From the NCBI GenBank assembly GCA_028293405.1, contig JAQGOW010000357.1, positions 1 through 8,562 of the forward strand: DNA of 8,562 nucleotides, read 5' to 3'. The translations under genes and the position numbers were made by a program. How positions within the stretch are numbered: position 1 is the stretch's first letter; the number at the start of each line of letters is the position of its first letter. Positions 6,472-8,562 of the stretch are shown piece by piece. Below the pieces are notes generated by a model. That model made no database searches. It had not been told where the DNA came from and saw nothing but the letters and a program-made list of their open reading frames with translations. This stretch comes from Verrucomicrobiales bacterium (GTDB taxonomy: Bacteria > Verrucomicrobiota > Verrucomicrobiia > Limisphaerales > Palsa-1400).

Positions 6472-7811
6472 CACGCATACCTCGCATTTCTGTGTTCGGG
6501 CAAAAAGAACTCGTGCAGCAGTCGATCCACTTGAAGCAGACCCTCGCGGTTCAGTTGAATCGCGTCACCATTGACCGACGCAAAGCCCCAGTCGGACAAG
6601 CGTTGCAACGGCTCGGCAAAACGCAGCTTCACGTCCACACCGAATTTGTTTTTAAAATAATCGGCGCTGACCGAACCAAGTTTTAGTTGCAGCACGAACT
6701 CACGAATCAAACGTTCTTCCGCAGTCGGCGTGAGCGCACGGTAAATCGGCAATTGGCCGCTCTGCACCGCTTTGACGTAGGGATCAAAGTCGTGTTGGTT
6801 TTGGTAATGCGTCCCTTGCAGATGACCAAAGGACGCGACGCCCAAGCCAAGTAAATCTGCGCCAGCCCACAAACGATCGCGGTAAACGAACTTCGTTTTC
6901 GCTTTGTCCTTCACCGCCGTATACGCGCTGCCAACGGTGTAGCCCGCCTTCTCCAGTTCGCTGAACGCATACGCGACCCAGTTACGTTTGACTTCCCAAT
7001 CGGCCACTGGCGCGACCAATTTACCCGCCGCTTTCATTTCCCTGTAAATCGTCGTGTTAAACGGAATCTCCATCTGATAGACTGTCACGCTGTCCGGCGA
7101 CATCTCGATGACTTTGCGAACGCACTCTTTCCAATTCGCGTCCATTTCCTCAACCATGCCCGCGATCAGGTCGACGTTAATTTGCGGAAATTGAAGCTCC
7201 CGAGCAAAGGCGTAGGCGCGCGCAATTTCCTTACTGTGATGGGCGCGCCCGTTGATTTCCAAAATGTGATCGTCAAAATTTTCCACACCAAGACTCAAAC
7301 GCGTCACACCCATTTCACGAATCGCGGCGAGCTTATGAGTCGTCAACGTTCCAGGTTCGCATTCAAACGTGACCTCTTCGACGCCAGTCCACGGGATCAA
7401 TCGTTTCATCCCGTCGGTGAGATGTTTCAACTGGTCGACGGACAAAAACGACGGCGTGCCTCCACCGAAATAAACGAAGTTCGCCGGACGACCGCCAATC
7501 ACCGGCTTGCTCGCATAAATCGCCATTTCCTGCAGCGCCGCGTCTATATATCCACGAATGGCTGCTGAATCTTTGTCCGTGTAAACCTTGAAATAACAGA
7601 AATGGCAGCGCTTGCGGCAAAATGGAATGTGCAGGTAAACGCCGAGCGGAACTCCGGCCTGCGGCGGGCGTTCAAGTGATTGCACGATCTCGCTAACCAA
7701 GTCCGGTTTCCAAAATGAAAAGGGCGGATAATTCGAAACAAAGTAATTGCCGACGGTCGTTTTGTGTTCGATCGGCGGTGCTTGCACGGGCTGTTCAGTC
7801 GTTGCGCTCAT
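6471..7811 (-). CDS. HemN-like radical SAM enzyme
   Basis: This is a complete radical SAM protein of 446 residues, starting at the ATG 7809-7811. That start gives a 4-base ATGA overlap with the upstream stop; an in-frame TTG at 7827-7829 would add six residues. The [4Fe-4S] motif CRKRCHFC places C65, C69 and C72 after YLHIPF, as in HemN/HemW. SAM-binding elements follow: GGGTPS (116-121), ECEPGT (150-155), SLGVENFDD (173-181) and DLIAGM (214-219). A HemN_C-like C-terminal part contains LLGLGVASFG and a helical winged domain. True coproporphyrinogen dehydrogenase HemN has a further cysteine two residues after the third (CxxxCxxCxC). Here that position is F (CHFCYF), so HemN activity is unlikely. 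HemN-like proteins also include the haem chaperone HemW, haem-opening ChuW/HutW and class C radical SAM methyltransferases or cyclopropanases. Sitting between chorismate-lyase-like, halogenase-like and propeller genes, a tailoring role is my favoured inference. An automated label of 'coproporphyrinogen III oxidase' would be misleading. Confidence 0.9.
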   Translation of the reverse strand: MSATTEQPVQAPPIEHKTTVGNYFVSNYPPFSFWKPDLVSEIVQSLERPPQAGVPLGVYLHIPFCRKRCHFCYFKVYTDKDSAAIRGYIDAALQEMAIYASKPVIGGRPANFVYFGGGTPSFLSVDQLKHLTDGMKRLIPWTGVEEVTFECEPGTLTTHKLAAIREMGVTRLSLGVENFDDHILEINGRAHHSKEIARAYAFARELQFPQINVDLIAGMVEEMDANWKECVRKVIEMSPDSVTVYQMEIPFNTTIYREMKAAGKLVAPVADWEVKRNWVAYAFSELEKAGYTVGSAYTAVKDKAKTKFVYRDRLWAGADLLGLGVASFGHLQGTHYQNQHDFDPYVKAVQSGQLPIYRALTPTAEERLIREFVLQLKLGSVSADYFKNKFGVDVKLRFAEPLQRLSDWGFASVNGDAIQLNREGLLQVDRLLHEFFLPEHRNARYA

Positions 7812-8562
7812 TTTTTGGTTCCAAAACAATTGACGGTGCCGTCGTCACAACCTATCACTATTTTCTCGTCCGCGACGGCAGGCGAACTGACCACCGGCTG
7901 GCCCAGTTCGTAGTTCCACTGCTCTTTTCCGTCGGCCAACCCAACAATATAGACTCTGGCATCGTCTGAACCGCAAACGACTTTGTCGCCGGCGAGCACG
8001 GGCGAACTTTCGACTTTTCCGCGCGTGTTGAAAGTCCACTGCGATTTGCCATCGGCGCGATTGACGCAATGAATCGCTTTATCATTACCGCCGAACACCA
8101 CGCGATCTTTCGTCACCACGGCCGCAGCGAAATATGGGAAGTCGCGGTCGCGAAAGTGCCAGGTAATTTTGCTCTCGCCTAAATCGACACAGAGAAACTC
8201 GTTTTCATAATGCCCGAAATATGCGCGGTTATCGGCCAATGCGACGGACGCCGCGATATATGCGCCTGCCGGGATTTCCTTCACCTTGGTTCCATTCGCG
8301 AGCGAGATAATGTGGATGATCGCGTCGCAACCGCCGAAAATCGTTTGCCCGTTCGCAATGGCAGGCGTGCCGTTGACGTAGTTTCCGGTTTCGTAAGTCC
8401 AATTCGATTTGCCGGTCGTTGCATCCAGACAATGCAATTTGAAATCGTAACTACCGATCAGCAAGTTGGGTTTGCCGTTGTGTTCGAAGAAATTAGCGGA
8501 CCCGGCAATCTTGCCTTCGGTGCCGTATTTCCAAAGTTGTTTTCCAGTCACCGCATCCAAGG
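7808..8562 (-). CDS. PQQ-like (BamB-type) beta-propeller repeat protein, C-terminal part
   Basis: The frame is open to the right edge, so the 5' end is missing; the TTG at 8558-8560 is simply a leucine within a repeat (LDAVTGKQLW). About 250 residues are visible, made of roughly six blade-like repeats of about 40 residues. Each has a variant of 'xCLDAxTGKxxWxY...G.V..SPAVA.....G..D': for example LDATTGKSNWTYETG, VNRADGKSQWTFNTRG and VGLADGKEQWNYELG. These are PQQ_2/BamB-like propeller repeats. In proteins with many such repeats and no dehydrogenase active site, the propeller normally serves as a binding scaffold, often exported, and PQQ itself is not bound. Several blades have a cysteine before the LD/VN position, which is not a haem motif. 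Whether it has a signal peptide, a kinase domain or a lipobox lies outside the window. Its TGA stop (7808-7810) overlaps the radical SAM start, which ties the two genes together. Confidence 0.85.
   Translation of the reverse strand, partial: LDAVTGKQLWKYGTEGKIAGSANFFEHNGKPNLLIGSYDFKLHCLDATTGKSNWTYETGNYVNGTPAIANGQTIFGGCDAIIHIISLANGTKVKEIPAGAYIAASVALADNRAYFGHYENEFLCVDLGESKITWHFRDRDFPYFAAAVVTKDRVVFGGNDKAIHCVNRADGKSQWTFNTRGKVESSPVLAGDKVVCGSDDARVYIVGLADGKEQWNYELGQPVVSSPAVADEKIVIGCDDGTVNCFGTKK

Noticed and set aside
6471..7811. Calling this gene hemN (oxygen-independent coproporphyrinogen III oxidase)
   Set aside because: HemN's extra cysteine after the radical SAM motif is absent, and the neighbours are not haem genes.
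7808..8562. Calling the propeller protein a PQQ-dependent dehydrogenase
   Set aside because: Only repeat blades are visible. I saw no dehydrogenase catalytic segment and no haem c motif in the visible part.

Overview
The window looks like chromosomal DNA from a moderate-GC, Gram-negative bacterium. A member of Verrucomicrobiota (Pedosphaera-like) or a related PVC or Acidobacteria lineage is my best guess. The guess rests on a periplasmic-propeller/Y_Y_Y sensor kinase, a PQQ-type beta-propeller protein, a TIM-barrel 'sugar phosphate isomerase/epimerase' and the overall protein style. No rRNA or phylogenetic marker is present, so the assignment is weak. Coding density is very high: no gap between genes exceeds about 70 bases. 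I see no mobile elements, CRISPR array or long DNA repeats.

Left end (1-1500). The only plus-strand gene is the 3' end of an iron-sulfur protein with sixteen cysteines in four clusters' worth of motifs. It meets a minus-strand TIM-barrel sugar isomerase/epimerase tail to tail, and the two stop codons overlap by 4 bases. Upstream of the isomerase, on the same strand, is a complete tRNA-Pro(UGG) with an encoded CCA, a plausible promoter and a small hairpin behind it.

Right part (1568-8562, all minus strand). Five genes run in one direction (8562 towards 1568) and appear to form one operon: a PQQ-like beta-propeller protein (5' end outside the window), a HemN-like radical SAM enzyme, a chorismate-lyase-like (UbiC-fold) protein, a flavin-dependent halogenase-like oxidoreductase of the PltA/CndH type, and a large membrane-bound sensor histidine kinase. 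The first three junctions overlap by 1-4 bases (ATGA, TGATG or GTGA, ATGA), which implies translational coupling. The kinase follows after 39 bases.

How the genes may work together (inference). The chorismate-lyase-like protein could release a hydroxybenzoate from chorismate. The halogenase-like flavoprotein and the radical SAM enzyme could then modify that aromatic unit or something built on it. The propeller protein and sensor kinase could provide envelope or signalling functions. This would be part of a small aromatic natural-product or pigment pathway whose other genes lie beyond the right edge. The combination is the most interesting content of the window. The individual families are recognisable; the pathway product is not.
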